NCBI GenBank assembly: GCA_040902745.1
Contig: JBBDWR010000024.1
Coordinates: 1-11,718 of the forward strand
Reading direction: 5' to 3'
Length of the DNA: 11,718 bases
Source: JBBDWR01 sp040902745
GTDB lineage: Bacteria; Actinomycetota; UBA4738; HRBIN12
The notes under the pieces were generated by a model that saw only the letters and a program-made list of their open reading frames with translations, was not told where the DNA came from and did no database searches. Below are positions 6,412 to 11,718 of the stretch, piece after piece (positions within the stretch are counted from its first letter, which is position 1; each line of letters starts with the position of its first letter). Both the position numbers and the translations under genes were made by a program.

Positions 6412-7019
6412 CCGACCTCCTCGCGCGCCCCGTCGAGCGTTTCGTCGAAGAGTTCGGTCACGCGTTCGGGGGAGATCGCTCCCTGGGATCGCACGAGCAC
6501 GACGATCTCGTCCGCGGTGCCGCCGAGCGAGAGGGTCGCCTCGCCGCCGCGTCGCCCCGCGATCCGGAAAGTCGTCGCCGTGCTCTCCGTCGCAGGGTGC
6601 TCGAGGGTCGCACCGGCTTCTTCCTCGAAGAACCTCAGCGCCTCGCTGGCTCCCGCCGCGTCGGAGAAAAGCGCGGCAGTGACGGTCAGTAGCTCCGCTT
6701 GCTTCGGAGGCTGGGCACCGGGACGGCTCAGGGTGAAGAACGCCAACAGGGCCGGATCGGCGAACAGGGCCGTCCAGGCAGAGCGGAATCCGGCCGCGCC
6801 CATCGCGTCGCGGCCCTGAGGATCGCCTCGGAACGCCTCGAGATCGACCGGCCCCGAGAGTCGATCCGCGTACCGGAGCCCGGACGGAGCCTGTTCGGCT
6901 GCCGGGACCACCTGGCCGAGATCGGCGACGGCAGGAGGATCATCCGATGTGCAGGACGCGACGAGCAGGCTCAGCGATGCCACCGCAAGCACGGCATGGG
7001 GGATGCGCATGGCGGGCAT
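6408..7019 (-). CDS. Lipoprotein of unknown function
   Basis: The product (203 residues from 7019) has a short basic start, a hydrophobic stretch (HAVLAVASLSLLVASC) and a lipobox VASC with the lipidated Cys at position 23, so it should be anchored to the outer face of the membrane. The mature part is mixed alpha/beta (for example ELLTVTAALFSDAAGASEAL, TFRIAGR, DEIVVLVRS) with no recognised motif. I do not recognise the family. Two starts are possible: ATG 7019 fits a leaderless transcript from the shared -10 box at 7027-7033, while ATG 7010 has GAGAGG 9 nt upstream but this site would hardly be transcribed from that promoter. The stop codon overlaps the start of the DUF2207 gene (ATGA), implying a two-gene operon and possibly a joint envelope role. 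Confidence 0.85.
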   Translation of the reverse strand: MPAMRIPHAVLAVASLSLLVASCTSDDPPAVADLGQVVPAAEQAPSGLRYADRLSGPVDLEAFRGDPQGRDAMGAAGFRSAWTALFADPALLAFFTLSRPGAQPPKQAELLTVTAALFSDAAGASEALRFFEEEAGATLEHPATESTATTFRIAGRRGGEATLSLGGTADEIVVLVRSQGAISPERVTELFDETLDGAREEVG

Positions 7020-7026
7020 CCTCTCG

Positions 7027-7033
7027 GATAATG
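7027..7033. promoter_or_regulatory. Symmetric, bidirectional -10 box
   Basis: The plus strand reads GATAAT (7027-7032) and the minus strand CATTAT (7033-7028). The key A2 and T6 positions of the two hexamers coincide in the same base pairs (7028 and 7032). On the plus strand it ends 6 nt before the GTG at 7039, on the minus strand 8 nt before the ATG at 7019. Both divergent transcripts would then be leaderless. No -35 is evident on either side, and any -35 contacts would fall inside the opposite gene. Confidence 0.55.
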
Positions 7034-7038
7034 GCACG

Positions 7039-7977
7039 GTGCGCACCATCCCTCGGCGCATCGTCGTCCCCGCCGCCGTTCCCGTGGTGCTCGCCGGGCT
7101 GGCCACGATCGTCTCGGCATGCTCGGATGCGCCGTCACCGCCGCCTTCCATCCCCGCCGCGCTGCCCCCTCCGCAGGAGGCGGTGATGTCACCCGCGCCC
7201 CCACGATCACCCACCCAGCTGACGACCGCTCCATCCGCCCGTGTCGAGACGACACCCGAAGGGGCGGTGGCACCGGCAACGCCGACACCGCCTCCGCAGC
7301 CCTCGCCACCTCTGGATCAAGCCACGTCTCCCCCCGAGACGGCGTCAGAAGCTTCGGGCGATCGACCCGCTGTGGCCGCGTCGGTCGCGCTCTCCCCGAC
7401 CAAGCTGCTCGACGTCTATCGACGGCCGGGTGCGGTGGAGCCTCGGTACGCCTTCGACATCGCCAACCCATGGCACCAGCGGGTGCCGATGCTCGTGGAG
7501 CAGCGCGCGCGCGACGACGAAGGGGAGAAGTGGTTACGGGTGCAGCTGCCGATCGCGCCCAACGGGACGAGCGGCTGGGTCCGAGGTGATGAGGTCGACG
7601 TCCATCCCCGCCGCCACCTGCTCGTGGTCGATCTGTCCCGCAGGACGATCAGCCACTTCGTCCAAGGTGAACTCGCGGATCGCTTCCTCGTCGGCATCGG
7701 CCGCCCGGACGCACCCAGTGCCCGCGGCACCTTCTTCGTGTGGGCGAAGGTGCCGCAGGCCGACCCGGGCGGTCCTTACGGGTCGTTCGTTCTCGGCCTC
7801 AGCGGGATGGCGCCGATCTCGGAGTGGACCGGCACCGGACGCATGGCCGTGCATGGCACCGTCGATGCCTCCGATCGAGGCCGGCGCATCTCCGCGGGAT
7901 GTATCCGCGTCTACAACCCCGAGCTGGATACCCTACGCAGTGTCCCGCTCGGAACTCCCGTCGTGATCCGCGGCTAG
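7039..7977 (+). CDS. L,D-transpeptidase (YkuD domain) lipoprotein
   Basis: Counted from the GTG at 7039 the product has 312 residues. It has a lipoprotein signal (MRTIPRRIVV..., lipobox VSAC, Cys28), a Pro/Thr/Ala-rich linker (about 30-110) that could span the wall, an SH3-like region (about 118-190, LLDVYRRPG to GWVRGDEVDV) and a YkuD domain (about 193-312). The catalytic motif has His272 (HGT) and S-A-G-C-I-R with Cys288. Such enzymes make 3-3 cross-links in peptidoglycan or attach proteins to it. The GTG is chosen because GATAAT ends 6 nt before it and the signal peptide then has normal length; in-frame ATGs at 7003 and 7009 lie inside the divergent lipoprotein gene and lack a ribosome-binding site. 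Its stop overlaps the stop of the convergent protease gene. Confidence 0.92.
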   Translation: MRTIPRRIVVPAAVPVVLAGLATIVSACSDAPSPPPSIPAALPPPQEAVMSPAPPRSPTQLTTAPSARVETTPEGAVAPATPTPPPQPSPPLDQATSPPETASEASGDRPAVAASVALSPTKLLDVYRRPGAVEPRYAFDIANPWHQRVPMLVEQRARDDEGEKWLRVQLPIAPNGTSGWVRGDEVDVHPRRHLLVVDLSRRTISHFVQGELADRFLVGIGRPDAPSARGTFFVWAKVPQADPGGPYGSFVLGLSGMAPISEWTGTGRMAVHGTVDASDRGRRISAGCIRVYNPELDTLRSVPLGTPVVIRG

Positions 7978-8762
7978 GGCAGGTCGACGAAGTCGTCGAG
8001 GAACGCCCGTGCGGACCGCGTGTCGACCCGATAGGTCGTGTCGGTCGCACGACACACCGAATCACCGGTGACCGTGATGGACACGATCAGCCCGTCGTGG
8101 AAATGCGGGCCGCCGGAGTCGCCGAAGCAGGAACCCCCGCTTCCGGTGGACGGATTCATGCTGAGGGTCAGCCACGGCTTCTGCAGCGACAGGAACCCCT
8201 GATCGACGTAGCTGCGTACGCCGCCGCTCGGCAGCAACGCGCTGGGCCCCTTCTTTTTCGTGTTCCGGACGCGGCCATAGCCAGCGGTGTCGAATCGCTC
8301 GTCTTTCAGTCCGGACTTGCGTTCCGTCAGGTAGTTCAGGGGCACGAGTTCTGCGGGGTCGATCCCGGCGACCGGATCGTCCAGCACGACCACGGCGATG
8401 TCGTGCACATCGGCGCCGGGCTGGCCGTACTCCGGGTGTGCGAATGCGGTTCCCGGCAGGTGCGCGGCGGTGTCGTTCGGATCGAACGTGGGGGAGAACG
8501 AGACGTAGGTCTGGGTCGAGCCGTTCGCCTCGAGCGCGACGACGCAGTGGGTCGCGGTGAGGAACACGTCCGGCTCGATCAACGTTCCCGAGCAGATCAC
8601 CCGTCGGCCGATCCCCGGGAATTCCCCGACGAGCGCTCCCACGTTCGCGTAGATGTTGGTCGAATCCACGGTCCCGAACGTGATCGCGGACGCGGACGGC
8701 CCGGCGATCGTGACGACCGCGAGAGCCAACGCTGTGGCGACGATCGCAAGTGTGCGTCGCAT
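7974..8762 (-). CDS. Secreted chymotrypsin-fold (S1) serine protease
   Basis: The 262-residue product has a signal peptide (MRRTLAIVATALALAV..., cleavage near ASA|I at about 26) and a full catalytic triad: His72 (LTATHC), Asp121 (HDIAVVVLD) and Ser216 (GSCFGDSGGP). Cys57/Cys73 and Cys212/Cys237 are placed like two conserved S1 disulfides. The residue at the S1-pocket position 189 (six before the active Ser) is Gly, not the Asp of trypsin, so cleavage after Arg/Lys is not expected; a chymotrypsin- or elastase-like preference is more likely. The mature N terminus lacks the zymogen motif R-IVGG, so activation by trypsin-like cleavage is doubtful. The start at 8762 has GGAAGGAGA (8768-8776) upstream. 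The stop codons of this gene and of the convergent L,D-transpeptidase gene share CTAG, leaving no room for a terminator between them. Confidence 0.93.
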   Translation of the reverse strand: MRRTLAIVATALALAVVTIAGPSASAITFGTVDSTNIYANVGALVGEFPGIGRRVICSGTLIEPDVFLTATHCVVALEANGSTQTYVSFSPTFDPNDTAAHLPGTAFAHPEYGQPGADVHDIAVVVLDDPVAGIDPAELVPLNYLTERKSGLKDERFDTAGYGRVRNTKKKGPSALLPSGGVRSYVDQGFLSLQKPWLTLSMNPSTGSGGSCFGDSGGPHFHDGLIVSITVTGDSVCRATDTTYRVDTRSARAFLDDFVDLP

Positions 8763-8782
8763 GGGTGTCTCCTTCCCCTCAG

Positions 8783-8798
8783 GCACCCACGGGGGTGC
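8783..8798 (-). other. Hairpin in the leader of the protease gene
   Basis: GCACCC (8783-8788) and GGGTGC (8793-8798) form a 6-bp stem with a 4-nt loop, 6 bp upstream of the ribosome-binding site of the protease gene and inside the predicted leader. It could influence mRNA stability or translation. No riboswitch class is recognised. Confidence 0.35.
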
Positions 8799-8817
8799 GA
8801 CGATGCCCGTGCCGCCG

Positions 8818-8847
8818 AGCCTAGGCCCCGGGCATGAGATCGGTCAA
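8818..8847 (-). promoter_or_regulatory. Promoter of the secreted protease gene
   Basis: On the minus strand TTGACC (8842-8847) is followed by an 18-bp spacer and TAGGCT (8818-8823). This is the best -35/-10 pair in the window. Transcription would start near 8811, giving a leader of about 48 nt with a hairpin and a good Shine-Dalgarno. A 7-bp inverted repeat, ATGCCCG (8803-8809) and CGGGCAT (8829-8835), flanks the -10 box and might be an operator. The rest of the 262-bp space between this gene and doxX holds the doxX terminator and no gene that I can support. Confidence 0.6.
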
Positions 8848-8973
8848 CGCAGGCACGGTGGGCAGCGTGTCTGTGGTTGACACGGATCCGTAAAGACCCG
8901 CAACACGGAGCAGACTACGATGGCGTCCTCGCCCAGGATCCGTTCCGGACGGACATCGCCGCCTTGGACAGCT

Positions 8974-9003
8974 GAGAGCGGACCGCACGCACGATCCGCT
9001 CTC
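8974..9003 (-). terminator. Hairpin terminator after the DoxX gene
   Basis: GAGAGCGGA (8974-8982) and TCCGCTCTC (8995-9003) form a perfect 9-bp stem with a 12-nt loop, 21 bp beyond the stop codon of the minus-strand DoxX gene. There is no T tract. Confidence 0.6.
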
Positions 9004-9024
9004 GTGTCCGACCTCCGGTGTTGT

Positions 9025-9651
9025 TCACGCGAGGATCGGGTGGCGCTTCACCAGGTCCGTTCGTTGCCAGGCTCGTCCGAACCCGTAGTAGCGGCCCGCG
9101 TTCGCCAGGAAGAGTCCGGCAAGCACGAGGGCCTCGATGATGTGGTCGTCGAGGAACGGGTTGTTGTCGGGCCAGATCGCGGTGCCGGTGTAGAAGATCG
9201 CCATCCAGACGATCCCGCCCAGACTCGCGAGCTTCACACCGATCCCCAGGAGCAGGCCGAGGCCGATCGCCAGCATCGACAGCATGTAGACCCAATCGAT
9301 CCAGGCAGCCGAAGTCGGGCCGGCCTGTGTCATCTGGAATCCCGTGATCGACTGATACGCGTCGGCGAACGGACCCTTCATGGCGAAGCCCAGCGCGCCG
9401 GCGGTCGGGGAGGCGCCATTGATCCATGCGGCGTCGCCGAAGAAGTCGATCCGTACGGTCGCTCCCGCCTCGTCGACCACGCGTCCCGTGGAGAACCCGA
9501 GGGCGAACGCCTTGTCGAGGAAGGCCCACAGGAACGTCCAGCCCATCGCGATCCGCTGCAACGCGAATACCCGCTGCAATCCCTTGTTGTGGATCGGCTC
9601 GAGCCGATCCACGTCTGGGCTCGTCACCGGTGCTCTGACGGTCGTGTCCAT
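9025..9651 (-). CDS. DoxX-family integral membrane protein
   Basis: The 208-residue product has about four membrane segments (near 29-50, 117-137, 139-158 and 170-186), with a polar, probably extracytoplasmic stretch of about 65 residues between the first two. Segment order and sequence (LQRIAMGWTFLWAFLDKAF; ENPFLDDHI-like NNPFLDDHIIEALVLAGLFL; GRYYGFG near the end) fit the DoxX/DoxD group. The group is named after the thiosulfate:quinone oxidoreductase subunits of Acidianus; in actinobacteria, DoxX members have been linked to redox and thiol homeostasis. The exact reaction here is not known. AAGGAGG (9660-9666), 8 nt before the ATG, is the strongest ribosome-binding site in the window. A terminator-like hairpin separates it from the response-regulator gene, so it may have its own promoter, with DevR-box-like sequences at 9707-9743. 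Confidence 0.87.
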   Translation of the reverse strand: MDTTVRAPVTSPDVDRLEPIHNKGLQRVFALQRIAMGWTFLWAFLDKAFALGFSTGRVVDEAGATVRIDFFGDAAWINGASPTAGALGFAMKGPFADAYQSITGFQMTQAGPTSAAWIDWVYMLSMLAIGLGLLLGIGVKLASLGGIVWMAIFYTGTAIWPDNNPFLDDHIIEALVLAGLFLANAGRYYGFGRAWQRTDLVKRHPILA

Positions 9652-9678
9652 CTACCCCACCTCCTTGTCCTGGTGAAA

Positions 9679-9701
9679 GCCTCTCGCGGGGAACGAGAGG
9701 C
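9679..9701 (-). terminator. Hairpin terminator or attenuator between response regulator and doxX
   Basis: GCCTCTCG (9679-9686) and CGAGAGGC (9694-9701) form a perfect 8-bp stem with a 7-nt loop. On the minus strand the stem is followed by TTTC, so it resembles an intrinsic terminator for the response-regulator mRNA. It lies only 27 bp before the doxX start codon, so it could also act as an attenuator if doxX is read from upstream. Confidence 0.6.
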
Positions 9702-9706
9702 GGGAG

Positions 9707-9743
9707 GGGCCGGACGGCCCGGGGCGGAGGGGACCTTGGAGCC
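9707..9743 (-). promoter_or_regulatory. Candidate pair of DevR-box-like sites upstream of doxX
   Basis: GGGCCGGACGGCCC (9707-9720) and GGGACCTTGGAGCC (9730-9743) resemble the DosR/DevR box core GGGACTWWAGTCCC, the first as a strong palindrome, the second mainly in its left half. Their centres are 23 bp apart, close to the two-turn spacing of paired DosR boxes. If the proximal one is centred at -42.5, transcription would begin near 9671, with GAGGCT (9678-9683, minus strand) as a poor -10 box. The surrounding DNA is very GC-rich, so chance matches are possible. Confidence 0.3.
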
Positions 9744-9750
9744 CTTCGCG

Positions 9751-10425
9751 CTACTCGACCGCGCCAGGGATCGCGGTATGACGGGCCAGGTAGGCGGCCG
9801 CCTCAGCACGGCGGGCGACTTCGAGCTTGGACAGGATGCTGGAGACGTAGTTCTTGACGGTCTTCTCGGCGAGCCGGAGCTCGGCCCCGATCTGCTTGTT
9901 CGTGCGTCCGTCGGCGACGAGCGTAAGGATCCGTTCCTCCTGAGGTGACAGACGCGCGAGCTTCTCGTCTTTCATCAGGTGCTTTCCTCTGCGCAGCCGA
10001 TCGAGCACCGCAGAAGTGACCGCCGGATCCAACAAGCTGTCGCCCGCGCCGACCGCGCGGATCGCGCGCACGAGGTCTCCTGAGCGGACCTGCTTGAGCA
10101 CGTATCCGGACGCGCCGGCCATGATCGAGGCGAACAAGGCCTCGTCGTCGGCGAACGAGGTGAGCATCAGCACCCGCGTCTCTGCATTATCGGCGCGGAT
10201 CTCCCGGGTCGCCTCGATCCCACTGCCATCCGCGAGACGAACGTCCATCACGATCACATCCGGGTGGGAGCGTTCCGCCTCGTCCACCGCCTCGCGGACC
10301 GTTCCGGCCTCCGCGGTCACGATGATGTCCTCTTCTACCTGCAGCATCGCGCGGACGCCGTCCCGTACGACTTCATGGTCGTCCACGAGCATCACGCGGA
10401 GCGGGGGACGCTTCGTCTCGGTCAC
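9751..10425 (-). CDS. DevR/DosR-like response regulator (NarL/LuxR family)
   Basis: The 224-residue product has an N-terminal receiver domain (about 8-125) with acidic pocket Asp15/Asp16, phospho-acceptor Asp61 (VIVMDVRL), Thr89 and Lys111, and a C-terminal LuxR HTH (about 158-216). The recognition helix reads EKTVKNYVSSILSKL. Lys188, Lys191 and Asn192 have the same spacing as Lys179, Lys182 and Asn183 of mycobacterial DosR, which contact bases in its target box. The downstream RRAEAAAYLA also resembles DosR. It is the likely partner of the kinase encoded just upstream, and probably activates transcription when phosphorylated. The start is a GTG (10423-10425) without Shine-Dalgarno; TAGCAT ends 6 nt before it, indicating a leaderless transcript. 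A DosR-like palindrome is centred at -42.5. Confidence 0.94.
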   Translation of the reverse strand: MTETKRPPLRVMLVDDHEVVRDGVRAMLQVEEDIIVTAEAGTVREAVDEAERSHPDVIVMDVRLADGSGIEATREIRADNAETRVLMLTSFADDEALFASIMAGASGYVLKQVRSGDLVRAIRAVGAGDSLLDPAVTSAVLDRLRRGKHLMKDEKLARLSPQEERILTLVADGRTNKQIGAELRLAEKTVKNYVSSILSKLEVARRAEAAAYLARHTAIPGAVE

Positions 10426-10431
10426 ACCCGG

Positions 10432-10437
10432 ATGCTA
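10432..10437 (-). promoter_or_regulatory. -10 box of the response-regulator gene
   Basis: Minus-strand TAGCAT fits TANNNT and ends 6 nt before the GTG start codon, so the transcript would begin at the start codon. No good -35 is present, as is usual for promoters activated by a protein bound near -42. Confidence 0.55.
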
Positions 10438-10460
10438 GCCCCGCTCGGCTGGGTAACGCA

Positions 10461-10474
10461 GGGCCGATGGTCCC
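10461..10474. promoter_or_regulatory. Candidate DevR/DosR box, probably autoregulatory
   Basis: GGGCCGATGGTCCC matches the DosR core GGGACTWWAGTCCC at 11 of 14 positions on the plus strand, with both GGG/CCC ends kept. Its centre lies 42.5 bp upstream of 10425, the predicted transcript start of the response-regulator gene. That is the position of proximal DosR boxes in activated mycobacterial promoters. A weak GGAC half-site lies about 23 bp further upstream (near 10485-10488). Confidence 0.5.
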
Positions 10475-10517
10475 GCCGCGACAAGGACCTGGGTGATGCG
10501 AGCGCCCAGCCGTGGTC

Positions 10518-11666
10518 TCACGAAGGGAAGGTCGCTCGCACCGTCGTGCCCTCGGTCGGGGAGCTCTCGATCTCCAGGGCTCCTCCCAGCGAGGCAACGC
10601 GATCCCGGAGATTCGGGATCCCCATGCCGGGGGAGTCAGTGTCGGTGTCGAAGCCCGTTCCGTCATCGTCGATCTCGAGCGTGAAGCCGCCCTCGCGCCC
10701 CCGCCGGAGCGAGACGCGGCATGTCGTCGCCTCGGCATGGCGGCCCACGTTGGAGAGCGCCTCTCGCGCGAGCTGCACGAAGTCCGCCGCTCGTGAAGCG
10801 AGCTCTGCGGCGGCCGCGTGGTCGACGTCCACGATCGTGACGACGTCGGAACGGGCTGCGAACTCCTCGCCGAGGGCGGTCAGCGCCTGGTCCAGCTGGC
10901 GGTCGGCGAGGACCCCGGGACGCAGCCCGAAGATGTAGTTGCGTAGGTCTCGGATGACACGGTCGACGTCGCCCACCGCCATCTCGAGTCTGCGGGTCGC
11001 GTCCCCGTCTTGCGAGGCGGTCGCGAGTGTCTGCAGGCCCATCCCGACCGCGAACAGGGATTGGATCACCCCGTCGTGCAGTTCCTTCGCGATCCGCTCC
11101 CGTTCCTCGAGCATTTCGAGGCGACGCAGCTCCCTCGCGTTGCGTTCGGTCTCCTCGTACAACCGCGCGTTCTCCACCGCGATCGCCGCTTGCGTCGCGA
11201 GCACGACGAGGACGCGCTCGTCCTCTTCGTCGAACGCCTCCGCGCTTCGCTTGTCGGTCAGGTAGATGTTTCCGAAGACCCGGCCTCGGCCTGCCACCGG
11301 CGCTCCCAGCAGGGACCGCATCTTCGGGTGGTGGGGAGGGAACCCCTCGGAGCGCGGGTCGGCCTCGATGTCCGCAATGCGCAACGGGTGTGCTTCACGG
11401 ATCAGCACTCCGAGCAGGCCGTGACCGGTGGGAGGGTCTCCGAGTGTGGCGCGCTCCTCGGGGGTGATCCCCACCGTCACGAACTCCTCGATCGATCGTC
11501 CGTCGGGAGTGAGCACGCCCATTGCGCCGTATCGAGCGTCGGTGAGATCGACCGCCGACTCCACGATGCGATGCAGCACGGTGTCCAGGGAGAGGTCCGA
11601 GGCGAGGACCATTCCAGCCTCGATCAGGCGGCGGTCGTGATCCCTCGGGGTGGTTCGTTCCGACAT
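10518..11666 (-). CDS. Single-GAF sensor histidine kinase, DevS/DosS-like
   Basis: The 382-residue product has one GAF domain (about 12-170), a HisKA_3 dimerisation domain with phospho-acceptor His197 (ERIAKELHDGVIQSL) and an HATPase domain with Asn306 (N box), DDDGTGF (333-339) and GMGIPNLRDRV (347-357). There are no membrane segments, so it is cytoplasmic. The GAF contains GFPPHHPKMRSLLGAP and VFGNIYLTDK, close to GAF-A of mycobacterial DosS/DosT. His113 and Tyr135 are 22 residues apart, as are the DosS haem ligand His149 and distal Tyr171, so haem-based sensing of O2, NO or CO is plausible. DosS has two GAF domains and 578 residues; this protein lacks the second. The start at 11666 has AGGAG (11673-11677) 6 nt upstream. 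The response-regulator gene follows after 92 bp that hold its own promoter. Confidence 0.94.
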   Translation of the reverse strand: MSERTTPRDHDRRLIEAGMVLASDLSLDTVLHRIVESAVDLTDARYGAMGVLTPDGRSIEEFVTVGITPEERATLGDPPTGHGLLGVLIREAHPLRIADIEADPRSEGFPPHHPKMRSLLGAPVAGRGRVFGNIYLTDKRSAEAFDEEDERVLVVLATQAAIAVENARLYEETERNARELRRLEMLEERERIAKELHDGVIQSLFAVGMGLQTLATASQDGDATRRLEMAVGDVDRVIRDLRNYIFGLRPGVLADRQLDQALTALGEEFAARSDVVTIVDVDHAAAAELASRAADFVQLAREALSNVGRHAEATTCRVSLRRGREGGFTLEIDDDGTGFDTDTDSPGMGIPNLRDRVASLGGALEIESSPTEGTTVRATFPS

Positions 11667-11672
11667 GCGTTG

Positions 11673-11701
11673 CTCCTATGTCAAGCCGCCGCTGTGATCA
11701 A
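11673..11701 (-). promoter_or_regulatory. Possible promoter of the sensor kinase gene
   Basis: On the minus strand TTGATC (11696-11701) is followed by 17 bp and TAGGAG (11673-11678). The latter overlaps the AGGAG that also suits as a ribosome-binding site, so either reading is possible. A direct repeat TCAAGC on the plus strand (11681-11686 and 11698-11703) lies in the same region. The window ends soon after, so further upstream sites cannot be judged. Confidence 0.3.
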
Positions 11702-11718
11702 GCGGTCGGCAGGCTGGT

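Noticed and set aside
7740..8837. Plus-strand 365-residue open frame across the L,D-transpeptidase end and the protease gene
   Set aside because: It runs opposite a protease with an intact catalytic triad and shows no domain of its own.
8866..8891. TTGACA (8877-8882, plus strand) and the neighbouring short palindromes as a promoter toward doxX antisense
   Set aside because: No acceptable -10 box follows at 16-18 bp, and no gene lies downstream in that direction; the palindromes are short and could be chance.
8920..9948. Plus-strand 342-residue open frame opposite doxX and the response-regulator gene
   Set aside because: It crosses two genes with clear family features and two hairpins; its translation has no recognisable fold.
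1..11718. CRISPR array, insertion sequence, phage or toxin-antitoxin genes
   Set aside because: No regularly spaced repeats, transposase or integrase motifs, terminal inverted repeats or toxin-antitoxin gene pairs were found on either strand.

Overview
The window is about 11.7 kb of high-GC chromosomal DNA with dense bacterial coding. It most likely comes from an environmental actinomycete (Actinomycetota). The reasons are the GC-rich codon use, several TANNNT -10 boxes placed 6-8 nt before start codons (leaderless transcripts), LuxR/NarL-type regulators and a DevS/DevR-like sensor pair. A high-GC Chloroflexota genome cannot be excluded. I see no insertion sequence, phage gene or CRISPR array.

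Left part (1-4548). A tRNA-Leu(UAG) gene on the minus strand lies next to an imperfect 23-bp tandem repeat and is insulated by an 11-bp terminator hairpin. Further right on the minus strand are a 96-residue unknown protein and a TPR protein with a LuxR-type DNA-binding domain. Divergent from the regulator, on the plus strand, are an alpha/beta hydrolase that seems to have lost the segment carrying its catalytic acid, and a metallo-beta-lactamase/double-rhodanese protein of the persulfide-dioxygenase type.

Middle part (4567-8762). A DUF2207 membrane protein and an unknown lipoprotein form a minus-strand pair. A proline-rich L,D-transpeptidase lipoprotein is divergent from them. Only 19 bp separate the two divergent start codons, and those 19 bp hold one symmetric -10 box that can serve both directions. 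The L,D-transpeptidase gene then runs tail-to-tail into a secreted chymotrypsin-fold protease gene, the two stop codons sharing the tetramer CTAG. All four products are predicted to act at or outside the membrane.

Right part (9025-11718). Three minus-strand genes encode a single-GAF histidine kinase resembling mycobacterial DevS/DosS, a DevR/DosR-like response regulator and a DoxX-family membrane protein. The kinase keeps a His and a Tyr at the spacing of the DosS haem ligand (H149) and distal Tyr (Y171). The regulator keeps the DosR recognition-helix Lys/Asn residues. A DosR-box-like palindrome is centred at -42.5 from the predicted start of the regulator transcript, and two similar sequences lie upstream of doxX. 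The simplest reading is an autoregulated gas- or redox-sensing two-component system with DoxX as a local target; this is inference from sequence.
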